Below, piece by piece: positions 25,012 through 32,023 of a DNA stretch of 64,000 nt; the first letter of the stretch is position 1; each line of letters begins with the position of its first letter. The notes under the pieces were generated by a model. It saw only the letters and a program-made list of their open reading frames with translations. It was not told where the DNA came from and ran no database searches. Source of the DNA: Ruminococcus sp. (GTDB lineage Bacteria > Bacillota > Clostridia > Oscillospirales > Acutalibacteraceae); the NCBI GenBank assembly GCA_004556705.1, contig SFGA01000002.1, forward strand, positions 62,001 through 126,000, read 5' to 3'. The translations under genes were made by a program, and so were the position numbers.

Positions 25012-25134
25012 TTATCTGGTCAACGCATAGAGTTCAATAGCCTTAAGAAAAGTCTTCCAAGAAAGTGTCTTGCTTGAACCGATATCATCGATGAGCTTGA
25101 GCTTTTCTTCTGTTGCATATCTGTCTACTGTCAT
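25012..25134 (-). CDS. Small protein of 40 residues, unknown
   Basis: ATG at 25134 preceded by AGAGAGGTGAC. The product starts MTVDRYATEEKLKLID and ends KAIELYALTR; it is charged and helical, with no cysteines, signal or membrane segment. A consensus promoter lies 35 bases upstream and a terminator lies about 105 bases downstream, so it forms a compact stand-alone transcription unit in an otherwise empty 630-base gap. I do not recognise the family. It could be a small regulatory or structural protein, or the coding part of a dual-function RNA. Confidence 0.6.
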   Translation of the reverse strand: MTVDRYATEEKLKLIDDIGSSKTLSWKTFLKAIELYALTR

Positions 25135-25168
25135 TGTTGTCACCTCTCTCTTTCTTTATTGTGACTGT

Positions 25169-25197
25169 ATGATAACACCTTTTGTAATATTTGTCAA
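25169..25197 (-). promoter_or_regulatory. Strong promoter of the 40-residue gene
   Basis: On the minus strand: TTGACA, 17-base spacer, TATCAT. Confidence 0.8.
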
Positions 25198-25382
25198 GAC
25201 TTTTTTCACAAAAAATTATTAAAATATTTGTGCAATATGATTAAGAAAATGTGAACAAAACGGAGTTGGCGGCATTTTATACCCCGAAAACCCTTGATAC
25301 TACGTAGAAAATCGCTATTTCGGGTGAATATGTATTCACCAAAAAACGAAAGCAAATTTGGCATAATGACGAAAATTTTTTA
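25198..25382. other. Non-coding gap
   Basis: AT-rich and without a supported gene. It contains a perfect 8-base inverted repeat GGTGAATA-TG-TATTCACC at 25323-25340, about 130 bases upstream of the small gene's promoter. Confidence 0.4.
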
Positions 25383-25427
25383 TAAAAATAATGACCGAAA
25401 TCGGGAAAAACCGACCTCGGTCATTAA
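25383..25427 (-). terminator. Terminator after DUF3048 lipoprotein gene
   Basis: On the minus strand TAATGACCGA pairs with TCGGTCATTA, with an inner TCGG/CCGA pair, then TTTTTATAA. Confidence 0.85.
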
Positions 25428-25448
25428 AAGAATAGAAAACTATGAGTT

Positions 25449-26507
25449 TTATGCGTTGATAAGAGTTGCCGACGAATTTGAGGACGGAACAAAGCCCATA
25501 TAAGTCTTGCCCGTGTTTATTTTAAGCTCGCTTCCGTCTGCCGAATAGAGCTTGAGCTGATTGTGCGTTGAGCCCTTCTTCCAAGTGATTTCCTCGTAAG
25601 TGCCGTTTGATACATATAAGCCCTTGCCCTCGGAGAGATTCCATTCAACAAGCTTTGCATCGTTTTTGTAGAGCGTAACGTTTGAATAAATGATGATTAC
25701 ATTGTTTACTGCCATCTGCTTGCCGTCGGAGTCAACCATCGGCTTTGAGTTCATATTGTTGTAATACAAGCCGTCTGTCGAATTATATGTAAATGTGTGC
25801 TTGTAGCTTTCCGAGAATTTAATCTGAACGCTGCCGCAGGGATTTGCAAGCGTTCTCTTTTCGGAAGCGAAATTGAACGGTGTTGCGTGAGAAGCGTCAA
25901 TATCGGTACGGAATTTCTTGTCGGAAATTGCCTTGCTGAGCTGTTCGCCCGTCGTACAAGCGTTGTGAGGTGCTTTTCTCGACTTGTCACGCTGGAAGTA
26001 TTTGCCCTCTCCCTTGTTTCCGTCAATGTGATTTAACGAAGAGTCGGAGGAGAAGAGATTGTACGCAACATAGCTTCCGCCGAAGTGAACGTATATAGCG
26101 TCAAAGCTTGCCGCCATTTCAACAAAGTTGTGGCGTGCGCTTCTTGTAGGTCCGATTTTGCCTGCCTTTGAAATATCGGAATAGAGCCAAAGCATTCTTG
26201 TAATGCCGCCCTCTGCAAGTCCCTCGATAACCACGTCGGGAGAGCAAAGTCCCCATTGAGGACGTGCTTCGGGAGAGTTTTCGACAACGACTGCAACAGG
26301 TCGCTTACCCTGAGCCGACTCGCTGAGTCCCGAAAGACCTGTAAGCGGATTTATATCGCCCGATACGGCAGGGGCTTCAGTCTGCGGCGGCGTTGAGGTG
26401 TCGTCCGGCTTTATATCGTCCTTTTTACCGCAAGCGGCAAAGGCACTTAATGCTACGACAAGTGCAAGCAAAGCCGCAAAGATTTTGAATTTTTTAGAAT
26501 GAGACAT
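25449..26507 (-). CDS. DUF3048 lipoprotein, YerB-like
   Basis: A 352-residue exported lipoprotein. The signal peptide ends in the lipobox SAFAACGKK (lipidated Cys26), followed by a Thr/Pro-rich linker. The DUF3048 domain follows (INPLTGL, RPVAVVVENSPEARPQWGL, GPTRSARHNF, HFGGSYVAY). Start at ATG 26507, with AGGAAAGG nine bases upstream; a TTG nine bases earlier abuts the Shine-Dalgarno. Family function unknown; YerB in Bacillus is an uncharacterised lipoprotein. Monocistronic. Confidence 0.9.
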   Translation of the reverse strand: MSHSKKFKIFAALLALVVALSAFAACGKKDDIKPDDTSTPPQTEAPAVSGDINPLTGLSGLSESAQGKRPVAVVVENSPEARPQWGLCSPDVVIEGLAEGGITRMLWLYSDISKAGKIGPTRSARHNFVEMAASFDAIYVHFGGSYVAYNLFSSDSSLNHIDGNKGEGKYFQRDKSRKAPHNACTTGEQLSKAISDKKFRTDIDASHATPFNFASEKRTLANPCGSVQIKFSESYKHTFTYNSTDGLYYNNMNSKPMVDSDGKQMAVNNVIIIYSNVTLYKNDAKLVEWNLSEGKGLYVSNGTYEEITWKKGSTHNQLKLYSADGSELKINTGKTYMGFVPSSNSSATLINA

Positions 26508-26542
26508 TTTTAACAACCTTTCCTGTGCGTTTAGCTATGTAT

Positions 26543-26570
26543 ATTTTACCACATTATCGATATTTTTCAA
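26543..26570 (-). promoter_or_regulatory. Promoter of DUF3048 lipoprotein gene
   Basis: On the minus strand: TTGAAA, 16-base spacer, TAAAAT. Confidence 0.6.
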
Positions 26571-26589
26571 TGTTTTTTGCTAAATAAGA

Positions 26590-26625
26590 CAAAAAATATG
26601 GGAGCTGTATCTGCAACAGCTCCCT
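26590..26625 (-). terminator. Terminator after EF-G-like gene
   Basis: On the minus strand GGGAGCTGT pairs with ACAGCTCCC around TGCAGAT, followed by ATATTTTTT. Confidence 0.9.
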
Positions 26626-26637
26626 ATATATTGTAGT

Positions 26638-28704
26638 TTATTCTTCGATTGCGGCTCTGTCGGCAATTACCTTGTCGGCAACAGCCTGCGGAGCTTGCTC
26701 ATAGCGTGCGAATTCAAGGGTGTATGAGCCTCTGCCTGCCGTGATTGAACGCAAAACAGTTGTGAAATCGCCCATTTCAGCCATAGGAACTTCGGCTACA
26801 AGCTCCTGCATGCCGCTTTGAGCAGGATTTGTGCCGAGAACACGGCCTCTGCGCTTTGTAACGTCGCCCATAATATCGCCGAGGTTGTCGTTCGGAAGAA
26901 CAACCGTAAGAGTTCCTACGGGCTCGAGAATTGCAACGCTTGCGTTGGGCATTGCAGCCTTGAAAGCGAGCGAAGCGGCTGTCTTAAACGCCATTTCCGA
27001 GGAGTCAACCGGATGATATGAGCCGTCATAAAGAGTTGCTTTAAGACCTACCATAGGATAGCCTGCCGCAAAGCCCTTGAGAACACATTCCTGCAAGCCC
27101 TTTTCGACTGCCGGGAAGTAGTTCTTCGGTACTGCACCGCCGACAACCGCCGTTTCAAATATAAGTGAGTCGCTGTCACACGGCTCAAATTTGATCCAAA
27201 CATCGCCGAACTGACCGTGTCCGCCCGACTGCTTCTTGTGTTTACCCTGTGCTTCGACAGCTTTTCTGATGGTCTCACGGTACGCAACCTTCGGAGCTTC
27301 AAGCGTTACCTCAACTCCGAATTTGTTTTTAAGCTTTGAAACGATAACGTCAAGGTGCTGTTCACCGAGACCTGAGAGAATTTGCTGACGTGTTTCCTTG
27401 TTAAGCACAAATGTAATTGTGGGATCCTCCTCCATAAGTCTTTGAAGTCCCTGTGCAACCTTTTCTTCCTCGCCCTTCTTTGAAACGACAACCGCCATTG
27501 AAAGACAGGGCTTCGGGAAATCAACGCCCTTTAATTTAAGCTTGTTTTTCGGGTCGCAAAGTGTATCGCCCGTCTTAACGGATTGAAGCTTTGTAACTAC
27601 GCCTATATCGCCTGCGATAATTTCCTTTGCGTCCTCCTGCTTTCCGCCCTTAACGGTAACGATTTTACCCATTTTCTCAATAGCTTCGGTGCGGAAATTA
27701 TATGCCTGTGTTTCGGATGTGAGTTTGCCCGATACAACCTTAAAGAAGGACATTTTTCCTACAAACGGGTCTGCAACGGTTTTGAAGCAGATTGCCGCAA
27801 GCGGTCCTTTGTCATCACAGGGAAGAATTACCTCTTCTCCGTCCTCGGTTGTCGCCGTTTCGCCTGCGTAGCCGAATGCGCCGGGTACGGACCAAGCAAG
27901 ACCGTAAAGAAGCTGGTCAACACCTGCCGCCGTAAGACCGGAAACCGCATAAACGGGATAGATAGAGCCGTCGAAAATTCCGAGACACAAGCCTTTAAGG
28001 ATTTCCTCCTGAGTGAATTTCTCGCCCTCGAAGAATTTATCCATAAGAGCCTCGTCTGTCGTTGCGACCGCTTCCATAAACGCAGAGGTCATTTCCTCGA
28101 TTACGGGGTCGTTCGGAACGTCAACCTTTTTAGCGTTGCCGTCTGCATCATATTCGAAAGCCATACCTGTCATAAGGTTTACATAGCATTTTGTGATGTT
28201 GCCCTCCATATAAGGAATGATTGTCGGGCAGAGCTTGTTGCCGTAAACTTCTTTAAGAGCTTCAAAGGTTTTGTAGAAATTTCTGTGGTCGGAGTCTGTT
28301 TTTGTAATTGCAAAGAATTTGGCAATACCCTTTTTCTCCGCTGCGTTAAACGCCTTTTCCGTGCCGACGTCAACGCCCGAGCCTGCCGAGGTAACTATAA
28401 GTACAGCTTCAGCCGCCCTGACAGCTTCGGCAACTCCGCCCTCAAAGTCAAAAAGACCGGGAGCGTCGATTATATTAAGTTTCGTGTTGTCCCATTCAAT
28501 AGCCGCCATAGCGGAAGAAACCGACGATTTACGGCGTCTTTCCTCAGCGTCGAAGTCGAGAACGGTATTTCCTTCAGCAACTTTACCAAGTCTGTCGGTT
28601 GCGCCTGCAACATAAAGCATTGCTTCGCAAAGGGTGGTTTTACCCTTTCCGCCGTGTCCGACAACGGCAATGTTTCTGATGTTGTTTGATGTGTAGGTTT
28701 TCAT
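26638..28704 (-). CDS. Elongation factor G-like GTPase (EF-G2 type)
   Basis: A 688-residue paralogue of translational EF-G with all five domains, including the C-terminal ELVAEVPMAEMGDFTTVLRS. The GTPase motifs deviate: the P-loop is GHGGKGKT (residues 16-23), the DxxGH motif is DAPGLFDF (80-87) with Leu in place of the GTPase-activating His, and the guanine motif is TKTD. This matches the EF-G-like group whose role is poorly defined and which is not the main translocase. Start at ATG 28704 (MKTYTSNNIRNIAVVGHG) with GGAGTGAT upstream; 36 in-frame upstream codons cover the leader and promoter. Monocistronic. Confidence 0.92.
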   Translation of the reverse strand: MKTYTSNNIRNIAVVGHGGKGKTTLCEAMLYVAGATDRLGKVAEGNTVLDFDAEERRRKSSVSSAMAAIEWDNTKLNIIDAPGLFDFEGGVAEAVRAAEAVLIVTSAGSGVDVGTEKAFNAAEKKGIAKFFAITKTDSDHRNFYKTFEALKEVYGNKLCPTIIPYMEGNITKCYVNLMTGMAFEYDADGNAKKVDVPNDPVIEEMTSAFMEAVATTDEALMDKFFEGEKFTQEEILKGLCLGIFDGSIYPVYAVSGLTAAGVDQLLYGLAWSVPGAFGYAGETATTEDGEEVILPCDDKGPLAAICFKTVADPFVGKMSFFKVVSGKLTSETQAYNFRTEAIEKMGKIVTVKGGKQEDAKEIIAGDIGVVTKLQSVKTGDTLCDPKNKLKLKGVDFPKPCLSMAVVVSKKGEEEKVAQGLQRLMEEDPTITFVLNKETRQQILSGLGEQHLDVIVSKLKNKFGVEVTLEAPKVAYRETIRKAVEAQGKHKKQSGGHGQFGDVWIKFEPCDSDSLIFETAVVGGAVPKNYFPAVEKGLQECVLKGFAAGYPMVGLKATLYDGSYHPVDSSEMAFKTAASLAFKAAMPNASVAILEPVGTLTVVLPNDNLGDIMGDVTKRRGRVLGTNPAQSGMQELVAEVPMAEMGDFTTVLRSITAGRGSYTLEFARYEQAPQAVADKVIADRAAIEE

Positions 28705-28740
28705 AGGGATCACTCCAATATCTGAAAAATAATTTATCTT

Positions 28741-28765
28741 TATGAAAATGAACATAATTTTCATA
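28741..28765. repeat. 9-base inverted repeat in EF-G-like leader
   Basis: TATGAAAAT-GAACATA-ATTTTCATA lies between the promoter (28778-28806) and the gene start. It could be an operator or an RNA hairpin; no T run follows it. Confidence 0.4.
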
Positions 28766-28777
28766 TCAACAATAAAA

Positions 28778-28806
28778 ATTGTAGCACATTTGCACAAATA
28801 TAGCAA
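28778..28806 (-). promoter_or_regulatory. Promoter of EF-G-like gene
   Basis: On the minus strand: TTGCTA, 17-base spacer, TACAAT. Confidence 0.65.
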
Positions 28807-28828
28807 CAACAAAAATCAAAGAAAATAA

Positions 28829-28864
28829 AAAAGACCGTAAAAAACATAAGTCTTTTACAGTCCT
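28829..28864 (-). terminator. Terminator after exported-protein gene, copy 1 of a repeat
   Basis: On the minus strand GACTGTAAAA pairs with TTTTACGGTC (one G-U), followed by a T-rich run. A 33-base block of it (28836-28868) recurs exactly at 30293-30325. Confidence 0.75.
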
Positions 28865-28954
28865 TTTACTTTTACGGCTTGTTCAGCGGCTTAAAGAAGC
28901 GGTTGAGGCGAGTAAAGAAAAGCTGCTGAATTAAAATGCAGTTGATATGAAACT

Positions 28955-29701
28955 TTAGGCGGCACTTGAACAATACACTTTTATATAAAAAGGTGTCAAA
29001 TACCCATCCTGTTGTGCTTTATACATTTTGCTTATGGCAACTCCGGCTATACTGGTATATTCTTTGTCTGACTCATAATCATATCTGTCGGTGATAATCA
29101 TAGTATATATACTCGTTTTAACATAATCAAAACGATGTATGGCATAGTATGCGTCTTTGTCAAACTTGCTGCCGGAATTTAGAAAAGCAGCGCTACCGCT
29201 TGTTGTGCTATCTGAATGTATTTGCTTAAAAAGAGCGGTTTCGCAAATATCTCCGCCATAAAACGGATCGTATTTGGAATCCAAAACTTTATTGGCTTTC
29301 ATATGCGTAAGCAATTCGGCAGATAAACGGTAATCGTGTAATTTGAAGTAAGCAATGACAGAGGCTACTTCAGTTGCATAAATCGGATGAACAGAATAAC
29401 AGGCTGCTCCGGAATTTTCAAGCAAGTATTCGTCTCTTAATTCTATTAAGGTTTCAATCAGTTCTGTAAATTTTGCTTTTTGAACCGTATCTGAGCAAAC
29501 ACTTCTCAACTGTTCATATTCTGCAATACTGTTGTTGAGTTCTTCTTCAACACTTGTTTGATTTTCAGCAAGTTCGGTGTTGATTGCTGTTAAGAAATCA
29601 TCCGTTGAAACCTCTTGCGGTGTAGCAGCAAAAGAAACGGTTGATGTGAGCAAAAGCATGCATAAAATTAAACAAATAACTTTAAGTGAATTTTTATTCA
29701 T
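28955..29701 (-). CDS. Exported protein of unknown function
   Basis: A 248-residue protein with a clear signal peptide (KVICLILCMLLLTSTVSFAA, cleavage near residue 26). The next 60 residues are helical and acidic, followed by a domain rich in Tyr and Ser with several His (ACYSVHPIYATEVASVIAYF, YAIHRFDYVKTSIYTMIIT). Not recognised. No lipobox or anchor is seen, so it is probably secreted. Twenty bases after the upstream membrane-anchored gene, AAGGAG site, so the two form an operon. Confidence 0.8.
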   Translation of the reverse strand: MNKNSLKVICLILCMLLLTSTVSFAATPQEVSTDDFLTAINTELAENQTSVEEELNNSIAEYEQLRSVCSDTVQKAKFTELIETLIELRDEYLLENSGAACYSVHPIYATEVASVIAYFKLHDYRLSAELLTHMKANKVLDSKYDPFYGGDICETALFKQIHSDSTTSGSAAFLNSGSKFDKDAYYAIHRFDYVKTSIYTMIITDRYDYESDKEYTSIAGVAISKMYKAQQDGYLTPFYIKVYCSSAA

Positions 29702-29721
29702 AAATAAAACTCCTTTTTAAT

Positions 29722-30177
29722 TTACTGCGTCCATTGAATGACATAAAATTTGTTTGCGGTTTGGTCGTAAAGCAAATACAACTTGTTTTCATACTTTTGA
29801 ATCAGCTTTACACGGCATGGATTTTCAAAGTCAGGGCGGTTTTCCGAAGGTGCGTTGATTTCATCAAGCCAACTCAAAATTTCCTCCTTATACTCGGGAT
29901 TGCAACCGTCGGAAAAATCGGCAAAAAAGTCGCTCGGTATTTCTTTTTTCGGTGAATATACAGAGTAATGTATTCCGTCGCCGTGAAAGCTCGGTCCTGT
30001 TGAAGCATAATAATCCTCGTGCAGCTTTTCGGGCAGAGTTGTTTCAAAATTCTGTTCACAAGCCCACTTCCTGTCGTGTACGACAAAATCAATTATGAAA
30101 TTAACTGCGAGGATTATTACCAACACTGCGAGAAATGCAAGGAAAATATACTTTACCGCTTTTCTTGACTTGCTCAT
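29722..30177 (-). CDS. Membrane-anchored protein of unknown function
   Basis: A 151-residue protein with one N-terminal transmembrane segment (about residues 10-32, FLAFLAVLVIILAVNFIIDFV) and an external domain of about 115 residues containing two Cys (CEQNF, CNPEY) and a third in NPCRVK. It ends in LYLLYDQTANKFYVIQW. Not recognised. AAAGGAGGCGACT ribosome-binding site. First gene of a two-gene unit with the exported protein at 28955, driven by a promoter with two dyad sites upstream. Confidence 0.8.
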   Translation of the reverse strand: MSKSRKAVKYIFLAFLAVLVIILAVNFIIDFVVHDRKWACEQNFETTLPEKLHEDYYASTGPSFHGDGIHYSVYSPKKEIPSDFFADFSDGCNPEYKEEILSWLDEINAPSENRPDFENPCRVKLIQKYENKLYLLYDQTANKFYVIQWTQ

Positions 30178-30212
30178 TTCAGTCGCCTCCTTTCACTGTG
30201 TTTTATAAATTC

Positions 30213-30240
30213 ATTATCGTATTTAATTACACTTTGTCAA
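30213..30240 (-). promoter_or_regulatory. Promoter of the two-gene exported-protein operon
   Basis: On the minus strand: TTGACA, 16-base spacer, GATAAT. Confidence 0.65.
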
Positions 30241-30246
30241 TATTCA

Positions 30247-30282
30247 ATGCAAAACTGCATTATATTTCGTGCAAAACTGCAC
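30247..30282. promoter_or_regulatory. Tandem 14-base dyads, candidate operator
   Basis: ATGCAAAACTGCAT (30247-30260) and GTGCAAAACTGCAC (30269-30282) are each perfect dyads with the same AAAC centre, and their centres are exactly 22 bases apart. They lie just upstream of the -35 box at 30235-30240. Confidence 0.55.
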
Positions 30283-30285
30283 AGA

Positions 30286-30321
30286 AAAAGATCGTAAAAA
30301 ACATAAGTCTTTTACAGTCCT
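30286..30321 (-). terminator. Terminator after transglutaminase-dockerin gene, copy 2 of a repeat
   Basis: Same stem as at 28829 with one extra mismatch, followed by CTTTTTC on the minus strand. Confidence 0.65.
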
Positions 30322-30342
30322 TTTATATCTTTATGTTTTATA

Positions 30343-31836
30343 TCAGCCGTTGAGAAGCTTTCCCGTGTTCACATAGAGGTCGGAATAGAACATATCGAAA
30401 GCGTCTATAACGCCGTCCTGATTGTAGTCTGCGGCATTAAAGCACGCTTCGTTTGTAAACTCCGCTTCCTGTATCGCCGCTTCTTCAATCAAAGCGTTGT
30501 CTGTAAAATCTGTTTTGCCGTCGGCGTTTACGTCGCCCCAACGAACAAGTGTATATTGGGTTGAAACGGGACTTGTAATTGTGAGCGTTCCGCCTGTTGT
30601 CGTGCCCGAAACGGTTGCCTTGTTATTTGACGGTGCATAGCTCGGAGAAGCTATACAAAAGATTGATGAACGGATATCGGCATCCTTTGAGAAGAAAAGC
30701 ATACCCTTTTGATTGTCAAATGTCGCCGAAGCACTCGGACTTACCAAAACAGACGAATAAGCGGTTTGTGAAATTGTGGGATAGGTCAAGGCGAAGCCGC
30801 TGTAGCTGAACAATGCGCCTGTGTTTATGTGGCTTGCCGAGGTCTCTTTTCCGTTTCCGAATTTCGTTTGTGTTCCGAAGGCACTGGAGGAAAGCGACTC
30901 TGAGCCTACAATAAAGTAATCATAGAATGTACCTGAGTTTCCCTGATCCGCCCAAGTGGCGTCCATACCGTACCACTTGCCGTCCTCCATTTTAACATAG
31001 TTCCATTTGTGCGCTCCGCCGTTGCCTGTGCCGACAACAAGTATGCACGGAATACCCTCACGGTCGCAGATAAGCTTGAACGCCTCCGCATAGCCCTCGC
31101 AGACAGCCTGACCGCTTATAAATACGCCTGTCGGCTGGTGTGCCATAGGAACGTTCATGGTGTACACCGTCATTTCACATATTTTGTCGTGAATCGCCTT
31201 GCATTTTGCATAGCGTGACGAGCCGCTGACGGTAAAGTTATTAACAGCCGTCATCATCTGAGAATAACAGGAGCGAACCGTAGCGAAGTTTTGATAGTCG
31301 TTTGTTTCAAGGGTTATGTAAAGGTCCATGGAGGTAATCCAATAATTTCCTGCCGAATCATAGGAATAGCCGTAAGAAATTTTGTATCCGCTGAGCCAGA
31401 AGTATTGAGGATAATCCTCGATAACCGCCGACATGGCACCGATAACGGCATTTTGCAAAGCGGCTTTTAATGCGTCGGCTGAGTTGCCCGAAATCTGCCT
31501 TGCGGGAACTGTAATGCCGATAACAGCCTCCGTAGAAGTGTCCGCACCGATATTCAGTCCTGCCTCGGCTTGAACGATTGCGTTGTAGACTGTTTTTTGA
31601 GCTGTTGTGAGATAATCATAGAAAAGCCAAGCTGAATTTGCATTTGCGAAAAATTTATTTGGCGTTTGCACGTCGTTTGCGGCATCGGGGAAATACGCTT
31701 CGTCAACGAGAATGTTACCGCAAATAAATCCGTCGCTTTCGCCGTGATAAATCTCGGGTGAGGACGAAAAGGCGAAAAATCCACATAAGCTGATAACCAA
31801 AATCATAGTAAGAGTTATTGCGAAAGTCTTTTTCAT
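30343..31836 (-). CDS. Secreted transglutaminase-like protein with C-terminal dockerin
   Basis: 497 residues. A signal peptide (residues 1-24) is followed by a helical domain, then a transglutaminase-like core with the Cys-His-Asp triad visible as GQAVCEGYAEAF (Cys246), GGAHKWNYV (His276) and YGMDATWAD (Asp292). A Ser/Thr-rich beta region comes next, then a type I dockerin from about residue 432. The dockerin has two calcium-binding loops, GDVNADGKTDFTDN and ADYNQDGVIDAFDM. The fold may act as a cysteine peptidase or cross-linking enzyme. The dockerin predicts binding to a cohesin scaffold, none of which is in this window. AGAGGAG site. Confidence 0.93.
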   Translation of the reverse strand: MKKTFAITLTMILVISLCGFFAFSSSPEIYHGESDGFICGNILVDEAYFPDAANDVQTPNKFFANANSAWLFYDYLTTAQKTVYNAIVQAEAGLNIGADTSTEAVIGITVPARQISGNSADALKAALQNAVIGAMSAVIEDYPQYFWLSGYKISYGYSYDSAGNYWITSMDLYITLETNDYQNFATVRSCYSQMMTAVNNFTVSGSSRYAKCKAIHDKICEMTVYTMNVPMAHQPTGVFISGQAVCEGYAEAFKLICDREGIPCILVVGTGNGGAHKWNYVKMEDGKWYGMDATWADQGNSGTFYDYFIVGSESLSSSAFGTQTKFGNGKETSASHINTGALFSYSGFALTYPTISQTAYSSVLVSPSASATFDNQKGMLFFSKDADIRSSIFCIASPSYAPSNNKATVSGTTTGGTLTITSPVSTQYTLVRWGDVNADGKTDFTDNALIEEAAIQEAEFTNEACFNAADYNQDGVIDAFDMFYSDLYVNTGKLLNG

Positions 31837-31966
31837 TTTTATATCTCCTCTCTTTTATGCCGTTTTTATTAGACTTTTTTGAAGGCTTGGCAATATTATA
31901 ATGAACACCCAACTTTATTGTGTCTATCGTAACATATATCGTCGAATTTGTAAATATATAATGGTA

Positions 31967-31995
31967 TTGATTTTTAACGGCGGAAAACGTATAAT
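31967..31995 (+). promoter_or_regulatory. Promoter of murL-murD
   Basis: TTGATT, 17-base spacer, TATAAT, 28 bases before murL. Confidence 0.75.
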
Positions 31996-32023
31996 AAACT
32001 GATAAAAGTTTGGAGTGATTTTT

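Noticed and set aside
25294..25503. Plus-strand frame of 69 codons before the DUF3048 gene
   Set aside because: It runs through the terminator hairpin and into the end of the lipoprotein gene, with no ribosome-binding site.
27583..28689. Long plus-strand frame of 368 codons opposite the EF-G-like gene
   Set aside because: It is antisense to a clearly conserved gene, has no ribosome-binding site or recognisable motifs, and is rich in Cys/Arg/Ser as expected of a shadow frame.
28872..28970. Minus-strand remnant frame (ending RLNRFFKPLNKP) after the exported protein's stop
   Set aside because: It looks like a possible displaced C-terminus of the 28955 gene in another frame, but it is too short to show a frameshift without homologues.
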